Assembly: GCF_000237925.1 (NCBI RefSeq) | Contig: NW_017386041.1 | Span: 248,001 to 312,000, forward strand | Reading direction: 5' to 3' | Length of the DNA stretch: 64,000 nt | Origin: Schistosoma mansoni | Lineage: Eukaryota > Platyhelminthes > Trematoda > Strigeidida > Schistosomatidae | In this document: piece by piece, positions 24,551 to 34,752 of the stretch | Position numbering within the stretch: the first letter of the stretch is position 1 | Layout of the letters: every line of letters starts with the position of its first letter | Program-made: the position numbers and the translations under genes | Notes under the pieces: model-generated | What the model saw: the letters and a program-made list of their open reading frames with translations, nothing else | Databases searched by the model: none | Told to the model about the DNA's origin: nothing

Positions 24551-25437
24551 AGTTTTGTGGGAATGGCTCGGTTATATTTCTTCACTCATTTAACATTTCT
24601 TATAAGACACTCAGTGATTGAATAATATTTCGGTATTAAGTTCTGTTTACCTGATAAAAACGTTTGAACTACCGATTACTGTGAACTGGAGAGATGTTGA
24701 GAATGAAGAGTATTAGATAGTTATTTACATTGAATGAATAGTCCCAAAATGGTATCACACCTTTGTTTAGTACTTCTTGGACTTCAGTGGTTATCTAATT
24801 GAGTTCATTTCATAATGGAAATTATATCTAAATTAGTAATCTTTTTGTTGACGTTTGGAATACTACGTGGATGATTTCGAATATTATTTCTTCATCCACT
24901 GAAAGTGTGTGGAGTGTAAACTGTTTAGTGTTCATATTATGATAGGTTTAAAACTGAATCTGCCGTAACTAGGAGTGGGGAGGACTAAAACATAGGATTA
25001 ATCTATGAAATTACTGACTGTTGGACTGAATGTTGTTGGTAAGTGTACACTAAACTGATTGGGATACGAAGGATCATAGTACTAGATAATGATGAATATT
25101 AGGTGACAGAATTCTTCCCAGTGATACCGTTACATTCACTCTCTACCTTCCTCTAAGTCTTGAGATCCGATAACGTTTCATGTTTCTTGTTCCTAAAATT
25201 CGTTCCTTCTTCTTTCTGAATCATATTCTTCGATTATTCATCTTTCTCATTATCATTGATGTTACTATTATTTTCAATTATTTGATATCCATCTTACTGA
25301 TCTCTTTTTAGTTTATTGAAATAGTATGATAAATCAAACTGACGTACATGTTCTAGGCTGTCAGTTGATTATGACTTATTGAAATTTTCGCCTTTAATCG
25401 GTAAAATTCCAACGATTATTCATTGATTTTATAGAGC
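24551..25437. other. AT-rich stretch, nothing recognised
   Basis: No ORF of note and no match to the repeat families described here. Confidence 0.35.
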
Positions 25438-25672
25438 TGAGATCATGAGTCAATTGAAGCTAGACCACCATGGAAAACCTGGAAGCACTGGATGGCTATT
25501 TCGTCCTATTATGGGACTTCTCAGCAGTGCACATCCACGATCCTGCCTCGCGAGATTCGAACCAAGGACTTATTAGTTTTGCGCCAGAGCACTTAACTGA
25601 TAGACCACTGAGCCGGTATCCAACGGTGTTAGTGTCTAAATTCAACCGATCCACGATTATTCATTGATATTA
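25438..25672 (-). repeat. Hammerhead SINE family B
   Basis: Minus orientation and nearly complete. It has the tail, the core, the B-box complement GAGATTCGAACC, the A-box complement GACCACTGAGCC, and the leader complement (GGTGTTAGTGTCTAAATTCAACC). Helix III (ATAGCCAT in the sense strand) is no longer a perfect palindrome. Confidence 0.82.
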
Positions 25673-25724
25673 ATATTCAACCAATGTAATATAATAATGA
25701 CGAATACAAAAAATGAAGATTGAA

Positions 25725-25920
25725 GTTAGACATTAACATCATTGTATATCAACTCAGTGGTTTACAGATTAAGTGTTCATGCACGAGACCTCTCGGTCCT
25801 GAGTTCGAACCCCACTATCGAAATCATGGATACACATTACTGAGGAATCCTATCCTAGAACGAAACAGCCATTCAATGCTTCCAGGTTTTTCATGATGGT
25901 CTAACTTTAATTAACTTATA
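25725..25920 (+). repeat. Hammerhead SINE family B, diverged
   Basis: Plus orientation: leader TTAGACATTAACATC, A-box-like CTCAGTGGTTTACAG, B-box-like GAGTTCGAACCCC, hammerhead arm ACTGAGGAATCC and AGAACGAAACAGCC. It lies tail-out next to the preceding minus copy. Confidence 0.75.
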
Positions 25921-26486
25921 AATTTAACTAATAAATGAAGGTTACTTAAATAACCAATCATCATTCCTTTCAGTTTATTTTAATCAATATTTCATTGAAT
26001 TTGTCATATTAACATACAATCTTACCAAGTCTGTAGTTTTGTTGTTGTTTTTTCAGTTTGGATAATAAACAAAAAAATATGTACCGAAAAGATGGTAGGA
26101 ATTGAACTATTTCAAATGACTATTAATAATAAATAGTATCTTAGGGTAATGATATTGATTTCAATCATCAATCAATTTGTTACTCTTTATTGATCGATCA
26201 ATAAACAGGATTTGAATAGATTACTAAAAGAATCTAAATAAATCAAAATCAAAATGAGATCAATTTACTTGACATTTTAGAGTAAATAACATATCTATTT
26301 TGGAATATTAATGAGATCAAAGTCACAAAAAACGAGTTACGTAACTTAGCAACCACATAAAGCTAGTTAAGTATTTTAGTAGTTTATACTTCTTGGTACA
26401 TGTGATTGAGTTTTATAAATTGTATTGGCCAAAAGTCGATATTCTAGATAGAAGATCATTTATTTTTAACTATCTTATATTTTATG
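25921..26486. other. AT-rich stretch, nothing recognised
   Basis: No recognised feature. Confidence 0.35.
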
Positions 26487-26745
26487 AGTCGATTGAAGCT
26501 AGATCACCATGAAAAACTTGGAAGCACTAGATGGCTATTTCGTCCTATTATGGGACTTCTCAGTAGTGCACATCCACGATCCTGCCTCGCGAGATTCGAA
26601 CCAAGGACTTATTAGTTTTGCGGGCAAGCGCTTAACATCTAGACCACTGAATCGGCCGGCATCTAACGGTGTTAATGTCTAACTTCAACTAATCCACGAA
26701 ATTGAGCGACACATCCACCAATGTCTTCAGTGAGTTCCTATCTCA
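26487..26745 (-). repeat. Hammerhead SINE family B
   Basis: Minus orientation, full head. It shares several private changes with the copy at 25,438 (for example GAACCAAGGACTTATTAGTTTTGCG), so the two are close relatives. Confidence 0.82.
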
Positions 26746-26884
26746 CAACAGACGTGGTTTGAACTCCATTGGTCACTGCTTCTCACTAGAACTCCAGGAA
26801 ATTCCCTTTTCAAGCTAGTCATTAGTGAGCATATGTTAATTAGTATCAGAAAAAGTTTTTAAGGATATTATAGTAATCTTAATA

Positions 26885-27095
26885 ATTGAGATCATGAATC
26901 AATTGAAGCTAAACCACCATAGAAAACCTGCAAGCACTGGATAGCTGTTTCGTCCTATTGTGGGACTCCTCAGTAGTGCACATCCACGATCTCGCCTTGC
27001 GAGATTCGAACTTAGTACCTATCAGTCTAGCGCCCGAGCTTCAATTTACTCATGAATTCATTTATAGAATTACTAAAATCTCCACAAAAAACCTT
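26885..27095 (-). repeat. Hammerhead SINE family B
   Basis: Minus orientation: tail, hammerhead region, and B-box complement GAGATTCGAACTTAG. The A-box end is replaced by a short inverted piece of tail (TCAATTTACTCATGAATTC ... CTCCACAAAAAACC). Confidence 0.75.
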
Positions 27096-27284
27096 CCATC
27101 TTATATTTGTTTATCATAATTGATGAGGTATGTATATTGATAGTAGTGTTTATAGTTATATGACAATTAAATGTACATGGTTTAAATGATATTACATTGT
27201 ACTGGATTAGAATAAAACATACCAGCACTCAAAACTAAGGTATTTTTTATTCAAAAAGCTATAAAGCTTGTATACAGACTGTTA

Positions 27285-27386
27285 ATAATCTCAAATGTAC
27301 CTAACATTCTAACTAATTATAACAAACCTATAACTTCAAATTAACGATCTGATCATTGAAATGACAGCCCTTTGCTGGTTTATTTA
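27285..27386. repeat. 102-bp direct repeat, left copy
   Basis: Runs ATAATCTCAAATGTACC ... TTTGCTGGTTTATTTA. By eye about five differences from the right copy (27,571-27,672). The pair brackets the 28S rRNA fragment. Confidence 0.88.
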
Positions 27387-27570
27387 CAGCGCGGCTACGC
27401 AACCGACCTCGGTGAGAGTTCTGGGAAGAGTTCTCTTTTCTTTGTTAGAAGTGCATCCACCCCCTGGAATTGGCTTGTCCGAAGATAGGAGGCTAGCCTC
27501 CGTAAAGCACCACCCTTCTTGTGGTGTCAGGAACGATCTTGTCGGCCCTTGAAAATCCGAGCGAAGCAGT
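27387..27570 (+). pseudogene. 28S rRNA gene fragment (nuclear)
   Basis: The sequence matches the animal large-subunit rRNA region that includes GAGTTCTCTTTTCTTTGT and GGCCCTTGAAAATCCG. A variable region between these blocks explains the divergence from other animals. It is about 184 bp, GC-rich against its surroundings, and in plus orientation. It starts and stops abruptly at the edges of a 102-bp direct duplication. It is not a functional rRNA gene. Confidence 0.85.
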
Positions 27571-27672
27571 ATAATTTCAAATGTACCTAACATTCTAACT
27601 AATTATAACAAGCCTATAACTTCAAATTAATGATCTGATCATTGAAATGACAACCCTTTGCTGGTTTAGTTA
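27571..27672. repeat. 102-bp direct repeat, right copy
   Basis: Near-identical to 27,285-27,386 (about 5 percent different by eye) and immediately follows the 28S fragment. Confidence 0.88.
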
Positions 27673-27871
27673 TACAACTATCTGGATCATAAATCTCTAT
27701 AATCAGATATTGATCATATTTGTAATTTATCTATTAGACTATTCAGTTACAAATGAGATTTGTTCACTGATACGACTTAGTGAATAATCAATAATCATAT
27801 GATTAAAAACAAACAAAACTATATGATATCACCTAATTTTGCTGATAACATTATGGTGCGTTCTACTGATG

Positions 27872-28141
27872 ATGTCAACAGATATAAGTAGTATATATCA
27901 TCAATCAAAAGTGAAATGCCTAGCGGCAGAAGATCAAAGGAAAGTGAACGAGAACAAAAAAATGATTGATGTGGAAACGAAAGAACAATAAAGTATGGGA
28001 CGATTGACTGATATTTGTAAAAGGAACAGTCAAGTCAGAGACGATTGATTAACATTTTGCAAATGAAGTATTTACTGTATGATTCTCAGATTTGACTAAG
28101 ATATTCGATTGTCCCTACTTGTGTTCTTATTCACTACAGTA
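27872..28141. repeat. Unnamed ~260-bp repeat family, copy 2
   Basis: Shares ATAAGTAGTATATA near its start and CTACTTGTGTTCTTATTCACTAC at its end with copies at 21,476 and 44,104. Diverged. Confidence 0.55.
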
Positions 28142-28439
28142 TAGCTATTTCAGAATAACTCCTGACCTCAGAAGTGATAAACTTCTCATATAAAGTCGAC
28201 GCTGAATATGCTCTGTACGTTTATTCATTCAACTGGATTCTATGCATATATTTATTGTTGTGTATCAAAAGTCTTATCATACGTCATTACAATCCAACAT
28301 CTATTATTAGTATTACCTGTTATATCCCGAAGAGAATTATGAATAGCAACTATTGAGGACTAATTATGCACCAATACGATACGTATATTTCCTATTGTAT
28401 AATTGTCAAGTAACTAAACTATTCATATTCGTGTCCCTC

Positions 28440-28800
28440 CCATTATAAGCTTTATTTTGACCCATAGACTATTACTATACGATTTGCTGTTCTTGAGTTA
28501 TCCCCAGTCTATCAATTACTATCTCCGACATTCACAGCTACATTTGGCTAAATCTTGTACAGATGTTATTTTCTATTTTATGGTACGTTGTGGTCCGTTT
28601 GTTTGGTAAATAAACCCAGTATGTTTGAGAATAATGATTCATATCGCAGAGGCTGTTGTTGATGTTCTGGACTTAACTGGCTGAGCTACCCAAGACTGCT
28701 CGTACGGGTTTTGTGTGTCATGGGTCCGATCAACAATTCACTGTTCTCAAATTGGCGTATAGTCACGTCATACATTAACTGGGCACGCAAACCACAAGCT
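28440..28800. repeat. Unnamed repeat family R7, copy 1
   Basis: Matches 62,876-63,236 over most of its length (for example TATTTTCTATTTTATGGT and GACTGCTC). Around 28,670-28,735 a segment resembles a decayed tRNA-like head (GGCTGAGCTACC ... GGGTCCGATC). An LTR or SINE origin is possible but unproven. Confidence 0.55.
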
Positions 28801-28883
28801 ATAACATTACTCTCCCTCTTTGTTAATCCTTGACATTATTCGAGCACTTTAAATCCTTTTGTGATTAGTCTATATTATGATTA

Positions 28884-29033
28884 GGCAAAGATGGATAGTA
28901 ACTAGCAGTGGAATCCAGTTTGAAGCGCGTTTCATCCTATTTGGGACTCGTCAGCTGGATGTACCTGCATCTCAGAGTTGATGTTCACTCTGAGACTCCA
29001 ACTCAGTACCTTTAGCATTCAAAAGCTGACATG
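28884..29033 (-). repeat. SMalpha-type SINE (family A), cut by a gap
   Basis: Minus orientation: hammerhead at about 28,908-28,966, then the start of the B-box region, then the assembly gap. Confidence 0.8.
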
Positions 29034-29233
29034 NNNNNNNNNNNNNNNNNNNNNNNNNNNNNNNNNNNNNNNNNNNNNNNNNNNNNNNNNNNNNNNNNNN
29101 NNNNNNNNNNNNNNNNNNNNNNNNNNNNNNNNNNNNNNNNNNNNNNNNNNNNNNNNNNNNNNNNNNNNNNNNNNNNNNNNNNNNNNNNNNNNNNNNNNNN
29201 NNNNNNNNNNNNNNNNNNNNNNNNNNNNNNNNN
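29034..29233. other. Assembly gap, exactly 200 N
   Basis: 200 consecutive N. The two flanks are inverted family A copies, so the missing sequence probably contains the rest of an inverted SINE pair. The round size suggests a placeholder. Confidence 0.98.
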
Positions 29234-29440
29234 AGGTACATCCAGCTGACGAGTCCCAAATAGAACGAAACGCGCGTCCTGGACTCTACTGCTAGACTCT
29301 ATCCATCTTTGCTTACCATGCTTGTGAATTAAGGCTATATCGAGGCAATACGCACATATGCCAATTAGAGACTGACCAGTTGCATTCTTAAACATCAATA
29401 GGAAGATTCAAACAAACAGTACTAAGTGAATTTATCTTAT
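29234..29440 (+). repeat. SMalpha-type SINE (family A), plus copy after the gap
   Basis: Begins at the hammerhead AGGTACATCCAGCTGACGAG, with AGAACGAAACGCGCGTC, and runs through the family tail. Confidence 0.85.
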
Positions 29441-30020
29441 GATTGTTTACAGTTTACGTCTTCTTACAAATGACCTAGAAGGTCTGATGTGTGGGCGAGA
29501 ATGGCAATGATTGATTGTTTTGCTGAGTCATATATTAGATAGGATGACAGGTGTGTTATATATATTCCCCTATCCTTATTATGTATTGACTGTTCCTTGT
29601 TGTTGGATTGTGTCGGATTTTGGTGTGGAAATATATTGATGTTATAGTCAGGCTAATCTTGTGTTCTTGATCTGAGTTGTATTGAAGTCCTGTAGAATAG
29701 ACACCGGGTGGTAATCTAGTGTAGATATTCGTCTCAGGTAAATTAGCGTCCCACATACGTGTAAAAAGTGAAAGGACTGTTATAAAAAGAAACCCTAGCG
29801 TTATAACTGTTTATAACAAGGTCATAAAGCCTAATTATGATTTGTCAACATTCTGTACTTCAAATGTATAGAGCTCTCGATCATATTGATTAGTTTGCTA
29901 GTACATCAGATCATGTTGTAATTATTGGATCTATTGTATGAAGTGAATTTCTTAATAAGAAATACCATATTAAGCTAATAAATCATGCAATGTTCTTATT
30001 TGGATTGATTTTGAATCGAC
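29441..30020. other. AT-rich stretch, nothing recognised
   Basis: No recognised gene or repeat. Confidence 0.35.
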
Positions 30021-30247
30021 ATTTATTTATTTAAACACATAAAGGGGCATCAGATATATATCCGTGTCCACCAACCCGGTTAAATCGCCAGACATTCGCT
30101 TTTCGTCCTCTCAATTTCGTAAACAACAATATTGCCACGAGAAGGCAGTGAGTAGGACTTCCCTGTCAGAGGCTATATACGTGTAGCCATGTGAGAGCAT
30201 TTGGAGAGGGAGAGGTGACTCTCCCCACTCTCGGCCGTATCAGGGCA
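30021..30247 (-). repeat. AATAAATA-tailed repeat, internally deleted
   Basis: Minus orientation: the tail (TTTATTTATTTAAACACATAAA) is joined almost directly to the 5' half, GTGTCCACCAACCCGG ... CTCGGCCGTATCAGGG. The middle of the family is missing. Confidence 0.75.
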
Positions 30248-30532
30248 TTAATTAGCTATATCTGTTCTAAATATCAACGTATCATTTCTATTCTTCTAGA
30301 TATCCCTGAATGCATTTTAAAATCAATCTACTATTCATCAATGGTTTTTTGATAACTCACTGATATCAACTTTATATTCTTAGAGAAATTATGGACACCG
30401 TACCACATATGATTATCAATATGTTAAATAACATACGGCTGCCTGGTCTGATGAGACCACTATATTCACATAGTTTTCCGGCTTCAAATGATTTGTCGGT
30501 CAAATTTTTGGGAACTTTAATACGAAGTACAT

Positions 30533-30616
30533 TTATTTATTCACCTGGACACATAAATATTGGTACAAAGGGGTACCGAATACATATGCGCCACACAAGT
30601 CATTTGATTTGTGAGC
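30533..30616 (-). repeat. AATAAATA-tailed repeat, 3' fragment
   Basis: Minus-orientation 3' piece lying head-on against the plus copy at 30,617. Confidence 0.7.
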
Positions 30617-31062
30617 CCCCAAATGCCCTGGTGCCGCCAAGGGTGGGGAGAGTTCGCTCTCACTCTCTCGAAATGTTCTCATACGGCCACACGTACAGAT
30701 ACAGCCAGGAAAGTCCCACTCACCAACTTCTCGCGGCATTACTGTTGTTTAAGAAATTGAAAGGACGAAAAACGAATGTCCGGCGCTCTAACCACGTTGT
30801 TGGATATGGAGGGTCCACCTAGGTGAGTTGGAAAACCCTCATTCCAAACCAATGGTGTGACATGGGATCCAGGATTCTCAGGAAACAAATGGAGTATGAA
30901 CAAATTAGTGGTCACCGACTACCATAGGACTATAACTCCTTACGTTGCCCCACTAACTTGTAGATCAAAACTTTTAAGTCGAAGAGTGACTCCCTAAGAA
31001 AACCACCTGCTTCAGTTTGGGTACCCAGGCAGTATCACAGCCCACACACAAATCAAGTAACC
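30617..31062 (+). repeat. AATAAATA-tailed repeat, plus copy
   Basis: Starts CCCCCAAATGCCCTGG and runs to CACAGCCCACACACAAATCAA, without the A-rich tail. Moderately diverged. Confidence 0.75.
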
Positions 31063-31539
31063 ACAAACTACCCTTATTCTCAACATCGTTTGTATATTCT
31101 TCATGAAAATGTTTCATAAATAATTGACCTCAAAGCATAAACATTAAATCAACCCATATCTCTCTCCCCATTTAAGAATGAAAACAGGTTTCGATTCATC
31201 TAATTTAAATGAATGGCCATGTTACCATTGTCCTTATACAAACGAATAGTATGTCAATGTAGTTTACAAGTTGAAACACTGATTGTTTATTCATTTCTAA
31301 TAGTGTAGGCATATATATTATAAACATTTATAATATATTATATTGATTCATGTTAATGACATTCGAGAATGGTGAATAACAATGTGATAATCACTAAGTA
31401 ATGATGTTTAAACATGTAACTAGTTGAAATGATGAATTTCAGGACAATGATAAATTAAACTTTCTGAAATTCATTAAAATCGAAAATCAAGTAACTAGAT
31501 TAAATCAGAAAGAGGTTTTGTTGATACTATAGTAATTTA
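31063..31539. other. AT-rich stretch, nothing recognised
   Basis: No recognised gene or repeat. Confidence 0.35.
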
Positions 31540-31825
31540 ACTCCGTCTGTAGCTCTTCTAGAGTTACTGCCGGTCCAAAGCCCTGGTAAAGGAGGAGGGT
31601 TGGGCATGGGGTTAGCGATCCCATCCCGTAGAAAAACGCTAACCAGAAAAAATAATCCAAACCATTTAAACTCTTCCCTGGGAGTTGAAGGAATAAGCAG
31701 ATATGAAAAAGATGAATAAAAACTGGAAAGGATTGCCCAGGACAGAGTTGGATGGAGAATGCTGGTTAGCGGCCTATGCTCCTCCACGAGGGGTAACAGG
31801 CATAAGCAAGCAAGCAAGTAAACAA
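31540..31825 (+). mobile_element. SR2-like RTE LINE, 5' UTR fused to 3' end
   Basis: The 5' UTR (TTCTAGAGTTACTGCCGG ... CTGGGAGTTGAAGGAATAA) passes at about 31,696 straight into the last ~110 bp of the LINE (GCAGATATGAAAAAGATG ... GGGGTAACAGGCATAAGC) and a tail of AAGC repeats. All endonuclease and most RT sequence is absent. It has the form of a non-autonomous deletion derivative. Confidence 0.78.
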
Positions 31826-31851
31826 AGCATAGTAATTTAATAGTTCAGTTC

Positions 31852-32095
31852 ATAAGTCAATTGAAGCTAGACCACCATGGAAGACCTGGAAGTAATGGGC
31901 AGCCGTCTCGTCCTAGTGTGGAACTCCTCAGCAGTGCGTACCCATGACCCCGTCCCGCGGGATTCGAACCCGAAATCTACCGGTCTCGCGCGCGAACGCT
32001 TAACCTCTAGACTACTGAGCAGGCATCCGATGATGTCAATGTCTAACTTCGACCAATCCACGAAATTGAGCCACCGTTGTCTTCAGTGAGTAACT
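31852..32095 (-). repeat. Hammerhead SINE family B, subfamily variant
   Basis: Minus orientation with a full head (B-box complement GGATTCGAACCC). The ribozyme region differs from the family form (GAGTTCCACACTAGGACGAGAC in the sense strand), with GAGAC for GAAAC in the core, so it is probably inactive. Confidence 0.8.
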
Positions 32096-32261
32096 AACTA
32101 GATTAAAATAAGTGAAGATTAATGATGATATTAATGCTTACAGAAGTTTTAAAGGAAACACAGACCATTGTTGAAATTACATACAATGAATTAACACGCA
32201 TGACATTGATCACCACCCACCCAGTGATCAAACAATTGTGATTACATCTCAGTCCTACAGG

Positions 32262-32470
32262 AGGTCGGTCGCGGCCCGAATAGCTCAGTGGTAACGTCTC
32301 TGACTGTGAAGCTGATTGACACGGGGTCGAATCCATCAGGAAGCACCAGTTGCCTTAAGATTGCAGGTACACCTTGCTGACGAGTGCCAAGTAGCACGAA
32401 ACCCGGGTCCAGGGTATCCTGTTGACCACCTCCAACCACCACCTTATCACAATGGTATTTATATTTAATT
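32262..32470 (+). repeat. tRNA-derived hammerhead SINE, family C
   Basis: A-box-like TAGCTCAGTGGTAACG (32,281-32,296) and B-box-like GGGTCGAATCC (about 32,323-32,334). A complete hammerhead follows at about 32,368-32,415: CTGACGAGTGCC ... GCACGAAACCCGGGTC. Stem II is GTGC/GCAC, helix III ACCCGGGT and stem I ACCTTG/CAGGGT, with pairing kept although every stem differs from families A and B. Single copy in the window. Outer limits uncertain. Confidence 0.75.
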
Positions 32471-32884
32471 AAGAATAATACCACCTATGGAATAACACTG
32501 CTACTGATATTGAAATTGTAACTAGAATTGAAAGAATGCATGGATCATAGTTAAAACAAGTAAAGTTCTACAGCTGGAACCACTTGATAGATTTGCTAAG
32601 CACGTTATATATTCATTTTAGTTAATGATCTTCCTTACCACTGTCATGTGAATGTATCTAGGTTAGTATGTATTCAAAAATAATCGGTTAGATTTAGTAC
32701 TTTAGTGGAAATATTGTACAAGCACAATTTCACCGTGATTGGTAACATTTAATGATTCACATTAATACAGTACTGAAAGTATGCTCGAAATTAATAAATT
32801 GGAATGACCCCTGATTTGTTTCACCTGGCCATCTATAAGTAAATCACTCAATGGTAGTGTTCATAATTTTGAATAAGTAGTCAA

Positions 32885-33110
32885 TCAGTGAGCGACAACG
32901 TAGAACTTTATACATACGTACGTACATTAGTTCAAGTTGCCATACCACATTAGCACAGAGGTACAATTATGGATTCAAATCCCATTATGGTATAAATAGT
33001 AAAAGTATAAGCAGTAATCCGGAAAGATTAGGGTTTGAAGATGTTATTCAAGGAGTATAATCCAGTGAAATAACTTTGGAAAAAGAGTGGATGCACCTGC
33101 GCCATTCACT
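32885..33110 (-). mobile_element. LINE (WLGHVLR type) 3' end, old copy
   Basis: Related to the copy at 57,168 (ACAACGTAGAAC ... ACGTACGTACAT ... TTGCCATACCACATTA ... GGAAAGATTAGGGTT). Only the 3' untranslated part remains. Confidence 0.6.
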
Positions 33111-33244
33111 CTTTGTGTTATCCCGAATTCTAATATTCTGAATTAGTAGTAGATCAGTACAAATTGTAATTACGTAAGATGAGTAGTTTGCAAGCCAACT
33201 ACCAACGATAACACTTTAGTTAGTTTCTTCATTGTGTCATATAG

Positions 33245-33350
33245 TTTTCTCTGTCTGTATCTCTTCCAGGGTTACTGCGGGTCTGAAGCTCAGGTAAAGC
33301 AAGTTTGAATATGGGGTTAGCAACCCCATCCCATAGAAAGCAACCTTTCT
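33245..33350 (+). mobile_element. SR2-like RTE LINE 5' UTR fragment
   Basis: CTCTTCCAGGGTTACTGCGGG ... GGGGTTAGCAACCCCATCCC matches the 5' UTR of the other copies. Isolated and diverged. Confidence 0.65.
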
Positions 33351-33974
33351 AGCAAAACGATAACTAAAATAAACAATTTAATACTGATAATAGAATACGT
33401 TATTTGGAGATGGATACACCTATTGATAAACAAATTTTTCACGTTAAAAATCTTCATTGCATTATCCATCACATAATCACTATTGTTGAGCTATTAGATG
33501 TATAAACTGTTATAAGCGAGTATACACGTCAAATGTAAAGGGAATCATAATTATATAAATCAATATGAAAAACAGTTGACATACTAACTGAACGCCTGAT
33601 AGTTAATATTACTGTGTCTTAACTACAAAAAAATTACTGATTACCTAGTTTCATCTTCGACGTAAACTTTTCAATATCGATTGAAAACGGTTTCGTTTAT
33701 TCAATCTTCAAGATTCGTAATGTACAGTAGATGGTTCACTATTCTCATCTGTCAATTATTTTCTATAAACTTTTAGATATCCATTTTATGACAGATCATT
33801 GATAAGCGCTATATTAAGTAACCAATGAAGTAACGTATAATTTTGATATGAAACAACAAATCTCTCAATTAAATACAGTCCTATTTAAAGATCTTTGTAT
33901 ATCTAAAGCATAAAATGCATTTACCATGAATGTAGTTGTGTTTACACCTTAAGACAAAAATCATATGTTATTGA
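33351..33974. other. AT-rich stretch, nothing recognised
   Basis: No recognised gene or repeat. Confidence 0.35.
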
Positions 33975-34128
33975 TTGAGATCATGAATCATTGGAGACAC
34001 TGGACGACCGTCTCGTGCTATTAGGCAACTCCTCAGAACTGCGCATTCACGATCCCACTCGCGCGCAAACGCTTGACCTCTAGACCACTGAGTCGGCATC
34101 CAACGATGTTAATGTCTAACCTCAACCA
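33975..34128 (-). repeat. Hammerhead SINE family B, interrupted
   Basis: Minus-orientation family B copy with head (GACCACTGAGTCGG, GATGTTAATGTCTAAC). At 34,128 it is interrupted by the AATAAATA-tailed repeat. Confidence 0.75.
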
Positions 34129-34644
34129 GCGCCCCCAAATGGCCTGGTACGGCCGAGAGTCCGCTCACCCTCTCCAAATGCTCTCACATGGCCACGCATA
34201 TATAGCATCTGACAGGGAAGTCCTACTCACTGCCTTCTCGTGACATTACTGTTGTTCACCAGATTGAGAGGATGAAAAGCGAATGTCCGATGCCTTAACC
34301 GGGTTAGTGGACATGGAGGGTCCACCTAGGGGAGTTGGAAAACCCTCATTCCAAACCAATGGTGTACATGGACTCCAGTATCCTGAGGGAACGAATGGTG
34401 TATGAATCAATCGTTGGTCACCAGCTACCATGGGACTGCATCTCCTCACGATGCTCCACTGCCTTGTGGATTAGACCTTTAGGTCAAAGGCTCGGGATGT
34501 GGTCCCCTAAGAAAACCACCTGCTTCAGTTTGGGCACCTGGGCAGTATCACAGCCCACGCACAAATCAAATGAGATTCGTGCGTCGCATATATATCTGGT
34601 GCCCCTTTGTACCAATATTTATGTGTTTAAATAAATAAAATAAA
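34129..34644 (+). repeat. AATAAATA-tailed repeat, full copy with TSD
   Basis: Runs from GCGCCCCCAAATGG to AAATAAATAAAATAAA. It is flanked by TCAACCA at 34,122-34,128 and 34,645-34,651, a 7-bp target duplication, and is inserted in family B SINE sequence. Confidence 0.82.
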
Positions 34645-34651
34645 TCAACCA

Positions 34652-34752
34652 TTGTTGAGGAGTCTCTCCAGTGTCTCCAATGATAGTGTAACATCAATCA
34701 ATTCATGATCTCAATAATCTCTACACAACCCCCATCCCCATACTGATAATCA
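34652..34752 (+). repeat. Family B-related SINE tail piece
   Basis: TTGAGGAGTCTCTCC ... AATTCATGATCTC ... CTACACAACCCCCATC resembles the hammerhead-to-tail part of family B in plus orientation. Confidence 0.5.

Noticed and set aside
27361-27593. Open frames on both strands around 27.4-27.6 kb
   Set aside because: They lie over the 28S rRNA fragment; the apparent proteins are translations of rRNA.
34246-34449. Recurrent ~70-residue ORF seen in most AATAAATA-tailed repeats
   Set aside because: The frame is not kept between copies and has no start context or domain. It is more likely a by-product of repeat sequence.
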